A stretch of DNA of 37,505 nucleotides from Mycobacterium sp. 1465703.0 (GCF_001672975.1 NZ_LZKU01000208.1:1-37505); one strand, 5' to 3'. Positions 1 to 8,804 are shown, counted from the first letter of the stretch. Program-made: numbers and translations. Notes: generated by a model not told the origin, from the letters alone.

Positions 1-748
1 TTTCGATCACCATCAGTGCGCCGGCCTCGCCGAACACGAAGCCGGTGCGGTCGCGGTCGAACGGGCGGCAGGCACCCGCGGGGTCGTCGTTCTTGGTGGA
101 CATCACGATGCGCATCTGGGCAAACGCCGCAATCGCGACCGCCTCGATCCTTACCTCGACGCCGCCGCAGATGGCGATGTCGGCCTCGCCGAACACGATG
201 TTGCGCCAGGCCTGCGCCACACCCTCGGAGCCCGACGCGCACGCCGACACCGGGGTGATCACCCCGGCCTTGGCGTGCCGCTCCAGGGCCACTGCGACGG
301 CCGCGCCGTCGGGCATGTACTTGGACACCGCCAGCGGCGAGACCCCCGCGATGCCGCGGGCACGCAGATCGTCATAACTGAACACGATCTGTTCGGCGGA
401 CCCCAGTCCGGTACCGATGGACACCATCAGCCGATTGGGGTCGACCTCGGGGGAACCGGCGTTCTCCCAGACCCGCCGGCTCAACACGGCTGACATTCGC
501 TGCAGGTAGCCCATCCGGTGGCGTTCGGCACGCGTCAGGCCGCCGTCGAAGTCCTCCAGCAGATGCCCGCCGATGCGCACCGGCAGGTCAAACTCCTCGA
601 CGAACGAATCCTCGAGCTTGCGGATACCACTTTGTTTGTCCAGCAGCAGCTTCCAGGTGGTGTCGGCATCGGTTGCCAGCGCGGTCGTCATGGCGACGCC
701 AGTGACGACCACATTCGGCAGCGTTTTCCCGGTAACCAGCTCGGTCAT
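1..748 (-). CDS. kasB: KasB-like beta-ketoacyl-ACP synthase (partial, C-terminus outside window)
   Basis: Elongating condensing enzyme of the FAS-II/mycolic acid pathway: it condenses malonyl-AcpM with a growing meromycolyl chain. The visible 249 residues start MTELVTGK and follow M. tuberculosis KasB closely, as recalled, including SGIRKLEDSFVEEFDLPVRIGG-type sequence and the nucleophile Cys170 in VSACASGSEG. The catalytic histidines would lie beyond the window edge. ATG 748 is chosen because it matches the KasB start and has GGAAGG about 11 nt upstream. It is oriented away from iunH and has no kasA or acpM just upstream, where a pseudogene lies instead, so it looks like a detached copy or paralogue rather than the usual acpM-kasA-kasB operon member. 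Family assignment is firm; KasB rather than another KAS paralogue is likely. Confidence 0.85.
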   Translation of the reverse strand, partial: MTELVTGKTLPNVVVTGVAMTTALATDADTTWKLLLDKQSGIRKLEDSFVEEFDLPVRIGGHLLEDFDGGLTRAERHRMGYLQRMSAVLSRRVWENAGSPEVDPNRLMVSIGTGLGSAEQIVFSYDDLRARGIAGVSPLAVSKYMPDGAAVAVALERHAKAGVITPVSACASGSEGVAQAWRNIVFGEADIAICGGVEVRIEAVAIAAFAQMRIVMSTKNDDPAGACRPFDRDRTGFVFGEAGALMVIE

Positions 749-885
749 GACCCACAAAACCTTCCATTTGATCAGAGCCGCTAACGCTTGAGGTCGACCC
801 CGCTGCCAACCATGAAAACACAACCCACCATCGTCCCCGTGGTATGCGGCACCGCTTTTTACCGGTACCGCCCGCCGACCGGGCG

Positions 886-1210
886 TTATCCGGCGCGCAC
901 CGCCTGTGCCCGCGCCATCAGACCACGGCCACCGGGCAGGGAGCCCACCACCGCGCGGGCCAGCCGGTCGCGGCGCCGGAGGCCGTCGGTCCTGGCTTGT
1001 CCGGCGCGCAGGTGACGCCAGCCCAAGCCGCCCAGGACGCCGCGACGAGGGCGTCGGTCGCCCCGCCGCGAGCCCGGCGCCGGTCGACTACGGCCAGGCC
1101 GAGCGCGGTCGACGCGCATGCCGTGGATATTGGTCGAGCACCTCGGCGGGGGCGGCCAGCAGCACGGCACCCCACCCCGCCCGGACCAGCTCGATGGCAC
1201 GAATATTCAT
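886..1210 (-). pseudogene. Frame-broken small hypothetical gene coupled to iunH
   Basis: An ATG at 1210 overlaps the iunH stop (ATGA) and opens MNIRAIELVRAGWGAVLLAA, a normal-looking protein start, but this frame stops after about 40 codons. Protein-like sequence continues in the other two frames of the same strand: TALGLAVVDRRRARGGATDA in one, then LGWRHLRAG and RDRLARAVVGSLPGGRGLMA up to a TAA at 886. I read this as a gene of roughly 120-170 codons in which a small internal deletion and at least two frameshifts have accumulated. The protein family is not recognised with certainty; it resembles small mycobacterial conserved hypotheticals. Sequencing error is an alternative explanation for one shift but not for all. 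Confidence 0.55.
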
Positions 1211-2241
1211 CGGACAACACTTAATTGGCGTGCAAAGGTGCCCACTCGTTCGATGAACCGGTCGAAGAATTCCTCCGCATCCACATCAATCCCGATGAGC
1301 GCGTTGGGTTCTCGACGATTCGACCAGTCGGTCACCGTCATGGCGCGGGTCAGGGTTCCGGTCAGCTCGATGTCCACCGTGGCCGGACGCGTCGTGATCA
1401 GCTCGGGATCCAGCGCGACCGCGGCGGCCAGTGGATCATGCAGGTGCGCCTGGTATCCATGGCCGAGTTCGTGATACGCCTCCAGGTAGAACCGCATCGC
1501 GTCCTCGATCACCCGGATCAGCGGATTGGACGCCGCCGATCGGGTTCCGCGTTCGTCGTCCGCGCCCAGCTGCGTCGTCGTCGACTCGGCGGTGGCCGCC
1601 AGCCGAGCGAGGTGCTCCGGTGTCATCGCGACCTTGCGGGTCAAGTCCAGGCCGCATAGGATCGGAAGACGCTGTTGCTCAACGTTTTCGGAACCCCAGG
1701 CGGCCAACACCTCGGCTGCCGCCTCGGGATCGACGCTGATGTTCCACTCCGCCACCGCGGTGGTGTTACCCCGGTGGTCGTAGGAACCGCCCATGATCAC
1801 CAGCCGTTTCAGCAGCGCCGGCAGCTCGGGCTCCGCGCGCAGCGCCAGTGCCAGATTGGTCAACGGCCCGGTCGCCACGCCGATCAGCTCACCGGAATGG
1901 GCGCGCGCGGCATGCACCCAGGCGCTCGCCGAGTCATAGTCGGTGAGCCGCTGCCCGGCCGGCGGCAGGTCGGCATAGCCCAATCCCCTGGGGCCGTGGA
2001 CTTTTGACGGCAGCCGCATCGGGCCGGTCAGGGTCTGGGGCGACCCCTTGGACACCGGTATCTCGCCGACCCGGCACAGCTGCAGCAGGCCCAGATTGTT
2101 TTCGCAAACCTGTTCCACCCCAACGTTTCCCCCGGTCGAGGCGATGCCGACCACTTCCGCGTCCGGGCTGGCGAACAGGTACATCAGCGCCAGCGCATCA
2201 TCCACGCCGGTATCGACGTCGACGAAAACGGGCGAGTTCAT
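1207..2241 (-). CDS. iunH: Inosine-uridine preferring nucleoside hydrolase (IunH)
   Basis: Hydrolyses the N-glycosidic bond of ribonucleosides to base plus ribose in purine/pyrimidine salvage. The N-terminal DVDTGVDDALAL is the calcium- and ribose-binding aspartate cluster of the family, and ATGPLTNLALAL and MGGSYDHRGN(T) are the further conserved blocks. The product is about 344 aa, near the usual 310-350. The open frame extends to a TTG at 2250, but ATG 2241 is preferred: a TATCTT element sits exactly 7 bp upstream, the mycobacterial leaderless pattern, and the protein then begins MNSPVFVDVDTG. It lies 68-77 bp downstream of acrA1 on the same strand. In M. tuberculosis cmaA1 lies between the two genes; it is absent here. 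The stop overlaps the start of a decayed downstream gene. Confidence 0.9.
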   Translation of the reverse strand: MNSPVFVDVDTGVDDALALMYLFASPDAEVVGIASTGGNVGVEQVCENNLGLLQLCRVGEIPVSKGSPQTLTGPMRLPSKVHGPRGLGYADLPPAGQRLTDYDSASAWVHAARAHSGELIGVATGPLTNLALALRAEPELPALLKRLVIMGGSYDHRGNTTAVAEWNISVDPEAAAEVLAAWGSENVEQQRLPILCGLDLTRKVAMTPEHLARLAATAESTTTQLGADDERGTRSAASNPLIRVIEDAMRFYLEAYHELGHGYQAHLHDPLAAAVALDPELITTRPATVDIELTGTLTRAMTVTDWSNRREPNALIGIDVDAEEFFDRFIERVGTFARQLSVVR

Positions 2242-2248
2242 TGTCTCC

Positions 2249-2254
2249 AAGATA
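2249..2254 (-). promoter_or_regulatory. Putative -10 element of iunH
   Basis: TATCTT on the minus strand ends 7 bp before the ATG at 2241, so transcription would start at or next to the A of the start codon (leaderless). Inferred from spacing and match to TANNNT only. Confidence 0.4.
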
Positions 2255-2318
2255 CCGCCGACAAGGTCGTCACGATGCCAACGACGTCAGAGCGCCTCGA
2301 GGGGACCTGCATAAGTGA

Positions 2319-4331
2319 TCACCAGTGCACGCCGGGCACCAGGCGCACCAGCCGCTTGACCGGCCGGGGTGTCCGGATGCCGCGGGTGACGGCCCGCACC
2401 GGCCGGCTGGGCTTGCGCCGCGCGGTCGGCGGGGTGGGCGCCCGCGCCGGTTCGGCGATTACCCCGCGCGCCGCGGCCGAATCGGGGTAGCCGAGATAGA
2501 GCTGATGCAGAACTCGGCGCGAGGTCCGCGGGGCGAAGTAATTGCCGGCCTCGGCCAGCGTGCCCAGCGGGGTGTCGATGCGGGCCGGTTTTTCCACCAG
2601 GGCGCGCACCACCATCGCCGCCGCGCGTTCGGGGCTGATCGCCGGCACCGGGTTGAGCCGGTGCGACGGCACGATCATCGGGGTGCGCACCAGCGGCATG
2701 TGGATGTTGGTGAAGGTGATGTGGTCGGACAGCACCTCCGAACCCACCACGTCGGAGAAGGCGTCCAGCGCGGCCTTGCTCGGCAGGTAGGAGCTGTACT
2801 TGGGGTTGCGTGCCTGCACGCCGGCGCTCGACACGTTGACGATGTGCCCGAACTGGCGCTCGCGCCAATGGGGGAGCAGCGCCAGCACCATCCGCACCGC
2901 ACCGAAGTAGTTGACCGCCATCACCCGTTCATAGTCATGCAGCCGGTCGGTGGAGTTGACCACCGAGCGGCGGATGGACCGGCCGGCGTTGTTCACCAGG
3001 TAATCGACGTGGTCGAAGCGTCCCAAGATGTCTTTGACGGTGTGTTCCACCGACGCGGAATCGGTGACATCGCAGGTAAAGGCATGCGCCGCACCACCAT
3101 TGGCGCGGATCTCGGCAACCAACTGGTCCAGCGCCGCGCCGTTGCGGGCCAGCGCGAACACGATTGCGCCCCGCTCGGCGATCGCGATGGCCGCCGCCCG
3201 GCCGATGCCGCTGGACGCGCCGGTAATGATCACGTGCCGGCCCTGCAACGGTCCGCGCGGATCATCGCGTCGCGCGCGATCCGGATCGAGGTGCTCGGCC
3301 CAGTACCGCCACAGCCTGGGTGCGTAGCCGGCGAACTCCGGAACACTGATGCCGGTGCCCTGCAAGGCATTTCGCGTCTTCTCGTTGACGAAGGTGGGGG
3401 CCAGGTCCACGACGTCGAACACTTGCGCGGGAATGCCGAGCTGGGTGGCCGCCATGTTGCGCACCACCCGGGCGCGCCCCCGCACCTTGAGCACCGGGGC
3501 GGCCACCGAACGGGGTAGTGACCCGCGCAGCGGCGGCAGCCCGGCCGCCTTGGCCACTCCGCGGTAGATGCCGCGCAAGCCGATGGTTTTTTCGGCGGTC
3601 AGGTGGAACGTCTGTCCGTCGCGGCCGTCGGCGTGCATCAACGCGACCAGCGCGTCGACGACGTAGTCGACCGGGACGATGTTGGTGCGACCGGTGTCGG
3701 GCAACAGCATCGGGGTCAGCGACGGCAACACCGCCAACTTGGCCAGTACGCCGAAGAAGTAGTACGGCCCGTCCACCTTGTCCATCTCGCCGGTACGTGA
3801 ATCGCCCACCACCACCGCCGGCCGATAGATGCGGTGACGCAGGCCGGGCGCCGAGCGCACCAGCAACTCGGCTTCGAACTTGGTCTGGTGATACGGGGTC
3901 GGCAGTTGCTGGCCGACGTCGAAATCGTCCTCGGTGTATTCGCCGGCGAAATCGCCCGCCACGGCGATCGACGACACATGGTGCAGCGTCGCCCCCAGCC
4001 GCTGCGCCAGCGCGATCACCGCGCGAGTGCCCTCGACGTTGCTGGCCCGCTGCTCGGGCTCACCAGCGGTGATGTCGTAGATCGCCGCGCAGTGCACCAC
4101 GTGATCGATCTGGCCCAACTCGGCGAGCACCCCGTCGCTCAGCTCCAGCTCCGGCAGCTCGGCGACCAGAGGTTTTGCCCGCCCACCCCAGTGTTCCGCG
4201 AGCCGTTCGAAGCGGCCCAGCGACGGCCGTCGCACCAGCACCCAGACCTGCGCATCCGGCCGCGACTCCAACAGACGAGAGACGACACGGCGACCAATAA
4301 ACCCGGTACCGCCGGTAACGACATACCGCAT
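2319..4331 (-). CDS. acrA1: Two-domain fatty acyl-CoA reductase (AcrA1-like)
   Basis: Reduces long-chain acyl thioesters with NADPH. Residues 1-350 form an extended SDR/FAR domain with the nucleotide motif TGGTGFIG (6-13) and the catalytic YHQTK (147-151). Residues about 362-620 form a second, classical SDR domain with TGASSGIG (370-377), NNAG and the active-site Tyr515-Lys519 (YLPSK). The 670-aa length matches the roughly 650-aa mycobacterial acrA1 proteins (Rv3391). The reading frame runs upstream to 4523 over lpqD in antisense, but ATG 4331 gives MRYVVTGGTG, the natural domain start, and leaves a 44-bp gap to lpqD. It is probably transcribed with lpqD. It sits among other acyl-lipid genes (kasB-like, htdY, WS/DGAT), suggesting lipid or wax-ester metabolism; the exact substrate is not visible. 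Confidence 0.88.
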   Translation of the reverse strand: MRYVVTGGTGFIGRRVVSRLLESRPDAQVWVLVRRPSLGRFERLAEHWGGRAKPLVAELPELELSDGVLAELGQIDHVVHCAAIYDITAGEPEQRASNVEGTRAVIALAQRLGATLHHVSSIAVAGDFAGEYTEDDFDVGQQLPTPYHQTKFEAELLVRSAPGLRHRIYRPAVVVGDSRTGEMDKVDGPYYFFGVLAKLAVLPSLTPMLLPDTGRTNIVPVDYVVDALVALMHADGRDGQTFHLTAEKTIGLRGIYRGVAKAAGLPPLRGSLPRSVAAPVLKVRGRARVVRNMAATQLGIPAQVFDVVDLAPTFVNEKTRNALQGTGISVPEFAGYAPRLWRYWAEHLDPDRARRDDPRGPLQGRHVIITGASSGIGRAAAIAIAERGAIVFALARNGAALDQLVAEIRANGGAAHAFTCDVTDSASVEHTVKDILGRFDHVDYLVNNAGRSIRRSVVNSTDRLHDYERVMAVNYFGAVRMVLALLPHWRERQFGHIVNVSSAGVQARNPKYSSYLPSKAALDAFSDVVGSEVLSDHITFTNIHMPLVRTPMIVPSHRLNPVPAISPERAAAMVVRALVEKPARIDTPLGTLAEAGNYFAPRTSRRVLHQLYLGYPDSAAARGVIAEPARAPTPPTARRKPSRPVRAVTRGIRTPRPVKRLVRLVPGVHW

Positions 4332-4375
4332 GAAGACATGGTGGCGGCGGCAGCCCCGCCCGTCAACTGCTCGAT

Positions 4376-5092
4376 CTAGTTGTGGAAGTCGCGGATCCCG
4401 TCCCAGTCCACCAGCGTCCAGCCCGTCATCGGGTTCCCGCTGATCACCACCCGGCCCGTGTTGGGTAACGGGTGGCTGCTCATCAGGCTGTCCTTGGCGT
4501 TCTGGGCATTCATCAGCGTCCACACCATGATCGAGTTCGCGTGCGAGAACACCACCGGGTTGTGATGGCCGCTGTTGTAGATCTTGTTGACGGCCGCGGT
4601 GAACTGGTCGTTGAACTCTTTACCGCTGACCGAGCCGGGGATGCTGTTCGCCACGTCGCCGTTGAGCCAGTTCATCGGCGCCACCAGGTACGTCGACTTC
4701 GCCATCGACTCGGGTTTGCCGTTGAACCAGCCGGCGTTGATCTCCTGAATGCCGGGCACAACCTGCACCTGCTTGCCGAGTTCGGCGGCCAGCGGAGCAG
4801 CGGTTTGCTGCGCCCGGGTCATGGTGGACGCGTAGACGCTGTCATAGCCCTTGCGGCCGAGTTGATGCGCGATCTGCTCGGCCTGTCCCTTGCCCTCCGG
4901 GCTCAGGCCCGGGCCCGGCACGTCGGTGTCGATGGTGCCGCTGGCGTTGGCCTCGGACTGGGCGTGCCGGATGAACGTCACCGTGATGGATCGCGCCTGC
5001 GGTGAGCCGCCACTACAGCCGGCGACGAGGACCGTGGCGGTGAGCGCGGCGAGCGCCACCGCGGCTTTCCGGATGATGCTGCGCTTGGGCAT
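4376..5092 (-). CDS. lpqD: LpqD-like lipoprotein of the histidine phosphatase superfamily
   Basis: Exported, lipid-anchored phosphoglycerate-mutase-like protein of 238 aa. A basic N-terminus (MPKRSIIRK), a hydrophobic stretch and the lipobox LVAGC with Cys26 predict a lipoprotein signal. The phosphatase signature is FIRHAQSEAN, with Arg42-His43 as the phospho-acceptor. A later FSHANS block supplies the second conserved histidine. M. tuberculosis LpqD (Rv3390) has the same neighbours: htdY divergent on one side and acrA1 downstream. It starts 149 bp from the divergent htdY start, so the intergenic stretch must hold both promoters. The substrate is unknown for this family. Confidence 0.85.
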   Translation of the reverse strand: MPKRSIIRKAAVALAALTATVLVAGCSGGSPQARSITVTFIRHAQSEANASGTIDTDVPGPGLSPEGKGQAEQIAHQLGRKGYDSVYASTMTRAQQTAAPLAAELGKQVQVVPGIQEINAGWFNGKPESMAKSTYLVAPMNWLNGDVANSIPGSVSGKEFNDQFTAAVNKIYNSGHHNPVVFSHANSIMVWTLMNAQNAKDSLMSSHPLPNTGRVVISGNPMTGWTLVDWDGIRDFHN

Positions 5093-5241
5093 GTCGATTA
5101 GCCTGCCTTGCCGACGGCTCCGGTGGGAAGGGTTTGCGATGGTTTGTTACCGCGGCACCGGGGCAGAGGGCCTTGGGCAGGTGGTATTTCAGCGCGTGCC
5201 AGAGTGGACCGAGATCCCTACTCAACGATCAGGAGACTTCC

Positions 5242-6108
5242 ATGGCGATTGATCCGAGTGCCGTCGGCGCGGTCACCGAACCCATGCTGTTCGAATGGAC
5301 CGACCGGGACACGCTGCTCTACGCGCTCGGTGTCGGAGCCGGGATCGACGATCTGTCCTTCACCACCGAGAACAGCCACGGGATCGACCAGCAGGTGTTG
5401 CCCACCTACGCGGTGATCTGCTGCCCGGCGTTCGGGGCGGCCGGCAAGATCGGAGACTTCAACTGGGCCATGCTGTTACACGGTTCGCAGGGGATCCGGC
5501 TGCACGCGCCGCTGCCACCCGCGGGCAAGCTGTCGGTAGTCACCGAGGTCACCGACATTCAGGACAAGGGTGAGGGCAAGAACGCCGTCGTGATGCTGCG
5601 CGGCCGCGGCACCGACCCGGATTCGGGCGCCCTGATCGCCGAGACGTCGACCACCTTTGTCGTCCGGGGCGCGGGCGGTTTCGGCGGGCAGCCGGGTCAG
5701 CGCCCCATCGCTCCGGAATTTCCGGACCGCGAGCCCGACGCCCGGATCGCGCTGCCCACCCGCGAGGACCAGGCGCTGATCTACCGGCTCTCCGGTGACC
5801 GCAACCCGCTGCACAGCGACCCGTGGTTCGCCAGGGAGCTGGCCGGGTTCCCCAAGCCGATCCTGCACGGGCTGTGCAGCTACGGGGTAGCGGGCCGGGC
5901 GCTGGTCGCCGAACTCGGCAAGGGCGTCGCGGCCAACATCACCTCGATCGATTCGCGGTTCAGCTCGCCGGTGTTTCCCGGCGAGACACTGACTACCTTG
6001 ATCTGGCGCACCGAGCCGGGCAAGGCGGTGTTCCGCACGGAAGCTTCCGGCGCCGAGGGTTCCGGCTCCCGGGTGGTGCTCGACGACGGTGCGGTGGAAT
6101 ACGCCTAA
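5242..6108 (+). CDS. htdY: 3-hydroxyacyl-thioester dehydratase HtdY (MaoC/hydratase-2 family)
   Basis: Double hot-dog enzyme that dehydrates (R)-3-hydroxyacyl-CoA or -ACP, feeding FAS-II-like or beta-oxidation steps. The hydratase-2 motif is visible as YRLSGDRNPLHSDP with the catalytic Asp186, Asn188 and His191 (D-x-N-x-x-H). The N-terminal half is the degenerate hot-dog. It is 288 aa, versus 290 for Rv3389c. The ATG at 5242 has a clear AGGAG at 5231-5235; the longer open frame from 5134 is rejected because it runs through the promoter region shared with lpqD. Its TAA overlaps the TAG of the convergent otsB2 by 4 bp. Confidence 0.9.
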   Translation: MAIDPSAVGAVTEPMLFEWTDRDTLLYALGVGAGIDDLSFTTENSHGIDQQVLPTYAVICCPAFGAAGKIGDFNWAMLLHGSQGIRLHAPLPPAGKLSVVTEVTDIQDKGEGKNAVVMLRGRGTDPDSGALIAETSTTFVVRGAGGFGGQPGQRPIAPEFPDREPDARIALPTREDQALIYRLSGDRNPLHSDPWFARELAGFPKPILHGLCSYGVAGRALVAELGKGVAANITSIDSRFSSPVFPGETLTTLIWRTEPGKAVFRTEASGAEGSGSRVVLDDGAVEYA

Positions 6109-7259
6109 CCCTGATGGCCCGCCAGCTGATCCGCCAGCCGGTCGGTGAATTCGGCGGCCCGGGCGGGATTGTCGAGCGCGAACAGCGCCGCGGTGGCGCG
6201 GTCGCCGTCGTCGCTGTGCCGCACCAGGATCGGCACGCCATCGGCACGCACCGCGTCGAACGCGTCCTCGTCGGTGATGTCGTCGCCGAGGTAGACCGGC
6301 GTCAGTGAACCCGAGCCTGCCTGATGCAGGTGATCGATCACCCAGCGCAGCGTCTTGCCTTTGTCCCAGTCCAGGTCTGGGCGCAGCTCGATGACCTCGC
6401 GGCCGGTGGTCACCCGAAGCCCATCGCGCCGGCCTGCGGCGCGCACCGCCGCCAGCACCTCGCCGACGCGGTCGCGCTCGGCATTGCGGTAGTGCACGGC
6501 AACCCCGAATCGCTTGTGTTCCACCACGACACCGGGAATCTCACCGAGCTGGTCACCCAGCCGGCCGGCGGCCTGCTCGAGCAGCGGGATGACCGCGGCC
6601 GCCTCGTCGTTCTGGTGGTGGGTTCCGTCGGGCGCGGTCAGCTCGAAACCGTGGCTGCCCGCATACCAGATGCCCGGTACGCCAACGCGTTTCGACACGT
6701 CGGCGAGGTCGCGGCCGGACAATACCGCGACCGGGCACTGTTCGGCCAGCTTTTCCAGCGCCTGGGTGGCTCCGGCGACGGGCCGCGCCGAGTCCGGGTC
6801 GTCGACGATGTCCGAGAGCGTGCCGTCGAAGTCGAAGAACACCGCCGGTCGCCGCGCGGCCAGCCCGTCGGCCAAGGCCTGCGACGCATCGGGCAGTTGC
6901 GACATCCGGCGGTCCCCGGTGCGCACGGTGATGTCGCGCAGGCCGTCGACCACCGCGTCGGCACCGGCGCCGCGCACCGCGGTGTCCTGGCCGGCCGGGT
7001 CGACACCGATCACCAACGCGAACCCGGCGGCGCGGGCGGCCTGCACGCCCGCGTCATCCGCGGCGACCACCACGCAGCGGCCGGGGCGCACCTGCAGACG
7101 GCCGGCCGCCGACACGGGCCCGTCCGCTGAAATCACGGCGGTGCCCACCCCGGTGTCCCGCAGTTGTGTCACCAGTGCTGAGTCGAGCGCGGTGTCGGTG
7201 TCGAACAGCACCGCGTCATGGCGGCGTGGGTCGATGATGACCGGCCCCAACTTGCCCAT
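6105..7259 (-). CDS. otsB2: Trehalose-6-phosphate phosphatase OtsB2
   Basis: Last step of the OtsA-OtsB trehalose pathway: trehalose 6-phosphate to trehalose plus phosphate. Trehalose is also the carrier for mycolates. Catalytic HAD motif I is FFDFDGTLSD with Asp143 nucleophile and Asp145 acid. Motif II (VLSGRD) and motif IV (LGDDITDEDAFDAV) follow. The first 110 residues are an extra N-terminal HAD-like domain (AVLFDTDTALDSALV), typical of mycobacterial OtsB2. It is 384 aa, against 391 in M. tuberculosis. ATG 7259 is preceded by AGAAGG. It lies 41 bp downstream of the WS/DGAT gene, the same pairing as Rv3371-Rv3372, and is probably co-transcribed with it. Confidence 0.93.
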   Translation of the reverse strand: MGKLGPVIIDPRRHDAVLFDTDTALDSALVTQLRDTGVGTAVISADGPVSAAGRLQVRPGRCVVVAADDAGVQAARAAGFALVIGVDPAGQDTAVRGAGADAVVDGLRDITVRTGDRRMSQLPDASQALADGLAARRPAVFFDFDGTLSDIVDDPDSARPVAGATQALEKLAEQCPVAVLSGRDLADVSKRVGVPGIWYAGSHGFELTAPDGTHHQNDEAAAVIPLLEQAAGRLGDQLGEIPGVVVEHKRFGVAVHYRNAERDRVGEVLAAVRAAGRRDGLRVTTGREVIELRPDLDWDKGKTLRWVIDHLHQAGSGSLTPVYLGDDITDEDAFDAVRADGVPILVRHSDDGDRATAALFALDNPARAAEFTDRLADQLAGHQG

Positions 7260-7300
7260 GAACCAACCTTCTCATGGTGGTCGGTTGCCCCGAGGCCGGG

Positions 7301-8647
7301 TCAGTGACGCGCGTGCCCCGGCGCCGACGGATGCGTCGGCGGTACCGGGCGCCCCACCGGACGCGCGGAACGCTTGCGCCGGCCGGAGAACAGCAGCACC
7401 GAGTCGTCGCCGAGTGCCACCAGTCGTGCCATGCCCAGCTCGATGCCGGCGGCCAGTTGCTTGACGTCGAACGCGTCGCCGTGTTCGGCGGTGATCCCGA
7501 AGACCAGTTCATCGCCGTAGCTCAGTACCGCGACGCCGGTGTGCAGCGCCATCGCGGTCGGCGGGATCGGCAGCAGCCGTTCCATCGTCTGGCCCATCAC
7601 CTGCAGCCTGCGGCGCGGCCCGGGGGCGTTGGTGGCCAGGGTCACGATGGCACGCTGGGGCAGCCGGGAGAGCAGTTGTAAGACGTTGCTGCGCAACACC
7701 GTTGGCAGCAGGCCGATCGCCGACTCCACGATGCCGATTGGCTGCGCGATCTGCTTGGTCTTCCATCTGGTGTGCACCGTCAGCAACCGGCGCACCGGGT
7801 CGTCGTGTTCGACGGGCAGGTGCGAGAGCATGGCCGAGCGGACCGGCATCGGTACCAGGGTGCGCAGCGAGTTGGCTCGCGGTTCCTCGCCGCGACCGAG
7901 CAGGGCGGTGCGAAATCCCTCGGTGATGGCGGCGAGCGCGACGTCGTTGGCGCTGACGCCGAACTTGCGGCAGACGCTGTCGACGTCCGCGATCGGGACT
8001 CGCACCGTGCTGTAGCGCCGCAACGTGGCGGCGGTGTCGGTGCGCAGCGCCGGCCACATCGCCCCGACCACGGCGCCGGTGAGGTTGCCGGCGATCGACG
8101 ATGCCCGCCACAGCGCATCAACCCAGCCCGGTTTGTCGACCGGTGGTGGCGAAACCTGCTTGCCCGCAACGCCGTTGGCGAAGGTGTCGGCGTCGGCGTC
8201 GTCGCAAAGCCTGGTGATCAGGCGGGCCGCCGAGTTGCCGTCGAGCAGGCCGTGGTGGGTCTTCATCAAGATCGCCCAGCGGTTGCCCTGCAGACCTTCG
8301 ATGACCCAGCACTCCCACGGCGGGCGGTCCAGATCCAGCGGTCGTTCCAGGGCGTAGGCGATGGCCCGGGACAGCTCGGCCTCGTCGCCGGGGCGGGGGA
8401 TGGCCACCCGGCGCAGATGATGGGCCAGGTCGAAGTCCGGGCAATCGATCCATTCCTGGCTCAGCGGGTGCGCCCGGAGCAACTGCGTGCATCGCGCGAT
8501 CGGCCGGATACGCTCTGCCAGAAGGCTTTTGAGCCGCTGATAGTCGGGTGCGGCGCCGTCGACGATGGCAACCGCACCGATGGCCAGGCTGGCATGCTGA
8601 TCCGGATCGTGGGCTTTGAGAAATGCCGTGTCCAGTGTCTGTGCCAT
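7301..8647 (-). CDS. Wax ester synthase/diacylglycerol acyltransferase (WS/DGAT, Rv3371-like)
   Basis: Transfers an acyl group from acyl-CoA to diacylglycerol or a fatty alcohol, making triacylglycerol or wax ester storage lipid. The active-site HHxxxDG motif is present as HHGLLDG (His131, His132, Asp136, Gly137), followed by the long C-terminal domain with the conserved NAPGP and PIPP-type blocks. It is 448 aa, close to Rv3371 (446). Start at ATG 8647 (MAQTLDTAFLK), the usual N-terminus; the frame continues to a TTG at 8764 inside the dnaE2 promoter region, which is unlikely. It is divergent from dnaE2 and upstream of otsB2. With a fatty acyl reductase in the same window, wax-ester synthesis is conceivable but not shown. 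Confidence 0.9.
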   Translation of the reverse strand: MAQTLDTAFLKAHDPDQHASLAIGAVAIVDGAAPDYQRLKSLLAERIRPIARCTQLLRAHPLSQEWIDCPDFDLAHHLRRVAIPRPGDEAELSRAIAYALERPLDLDRPPWECWVIEGLQGNRWAILMKTHHGLLDGNSAARLITRLCDDADADTFANGVAGKQVSPPPVDKPGWVDALWRASSIAGNLTGAVVGAMWPALRTDTAATLRRYSTVRVPIADVDSVCRKFGVSANDVALAAITEGFRTALLGRGEEPRANSLRTLVPMPVRSAMLSHLPVEHDDPVRRLLTVHTRWKTKQIAQPIGIVESAIGLLPTVLRSNVLQLLSRLPQRAIVTLATNAPGPRRRLQVMGQTMERLLPIPPTAMALHTGVAVLSYGDELVFGITAEHGDAFDVKQLAAGIELGMARLVALGDDSVLLFSGRRKRSARPVGRPVPPTHPSAPGHARH

Positions 8648-8788
8648 GCCGGCCCCCGCCGTAGTCCGCTTTTTGAACTCGTACCAGTGTCTGTGCAGCG
8701 CGCCATCTGCGGTAGTACCCGCAGCGTTAAGACCTTGTTTAGGAGTTGAAGATCGGTTTAACAACGGTTGTACTGGTCCTCGGTTAAA

Positions 8789-8804
8789 TCGAACATCAGT
8801 TCGA
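8789..8804 (+). promoter_or_regulatory. LexA (SOS) operator of dnaE2
   Basis: TCGAACATCAGTTCGA is a perfect TCGAAC-N4-GTTCGA palindrome, the mycobacterial SOS box. It lies directly upstream of, and touching, the -10 element of dnaE2, so bound LexA would block RNA polymerase. DnaE2 is a known LexA/RecA-regulated gene in mycobacteria. Confidence 0.93.

Noticed and set aside
886..1256. Plus-strand frames of up to 126 codons over the decayed gene
   Set aside because: Arg/Pro/Ala-rich shadow translation; the minus strand has readable protein segments linked to iunH.
3834..4379. Plus-strand frames over acrA1
   Set aside because: The opposite strand holds two complete SDR domains with all catalytic residues.
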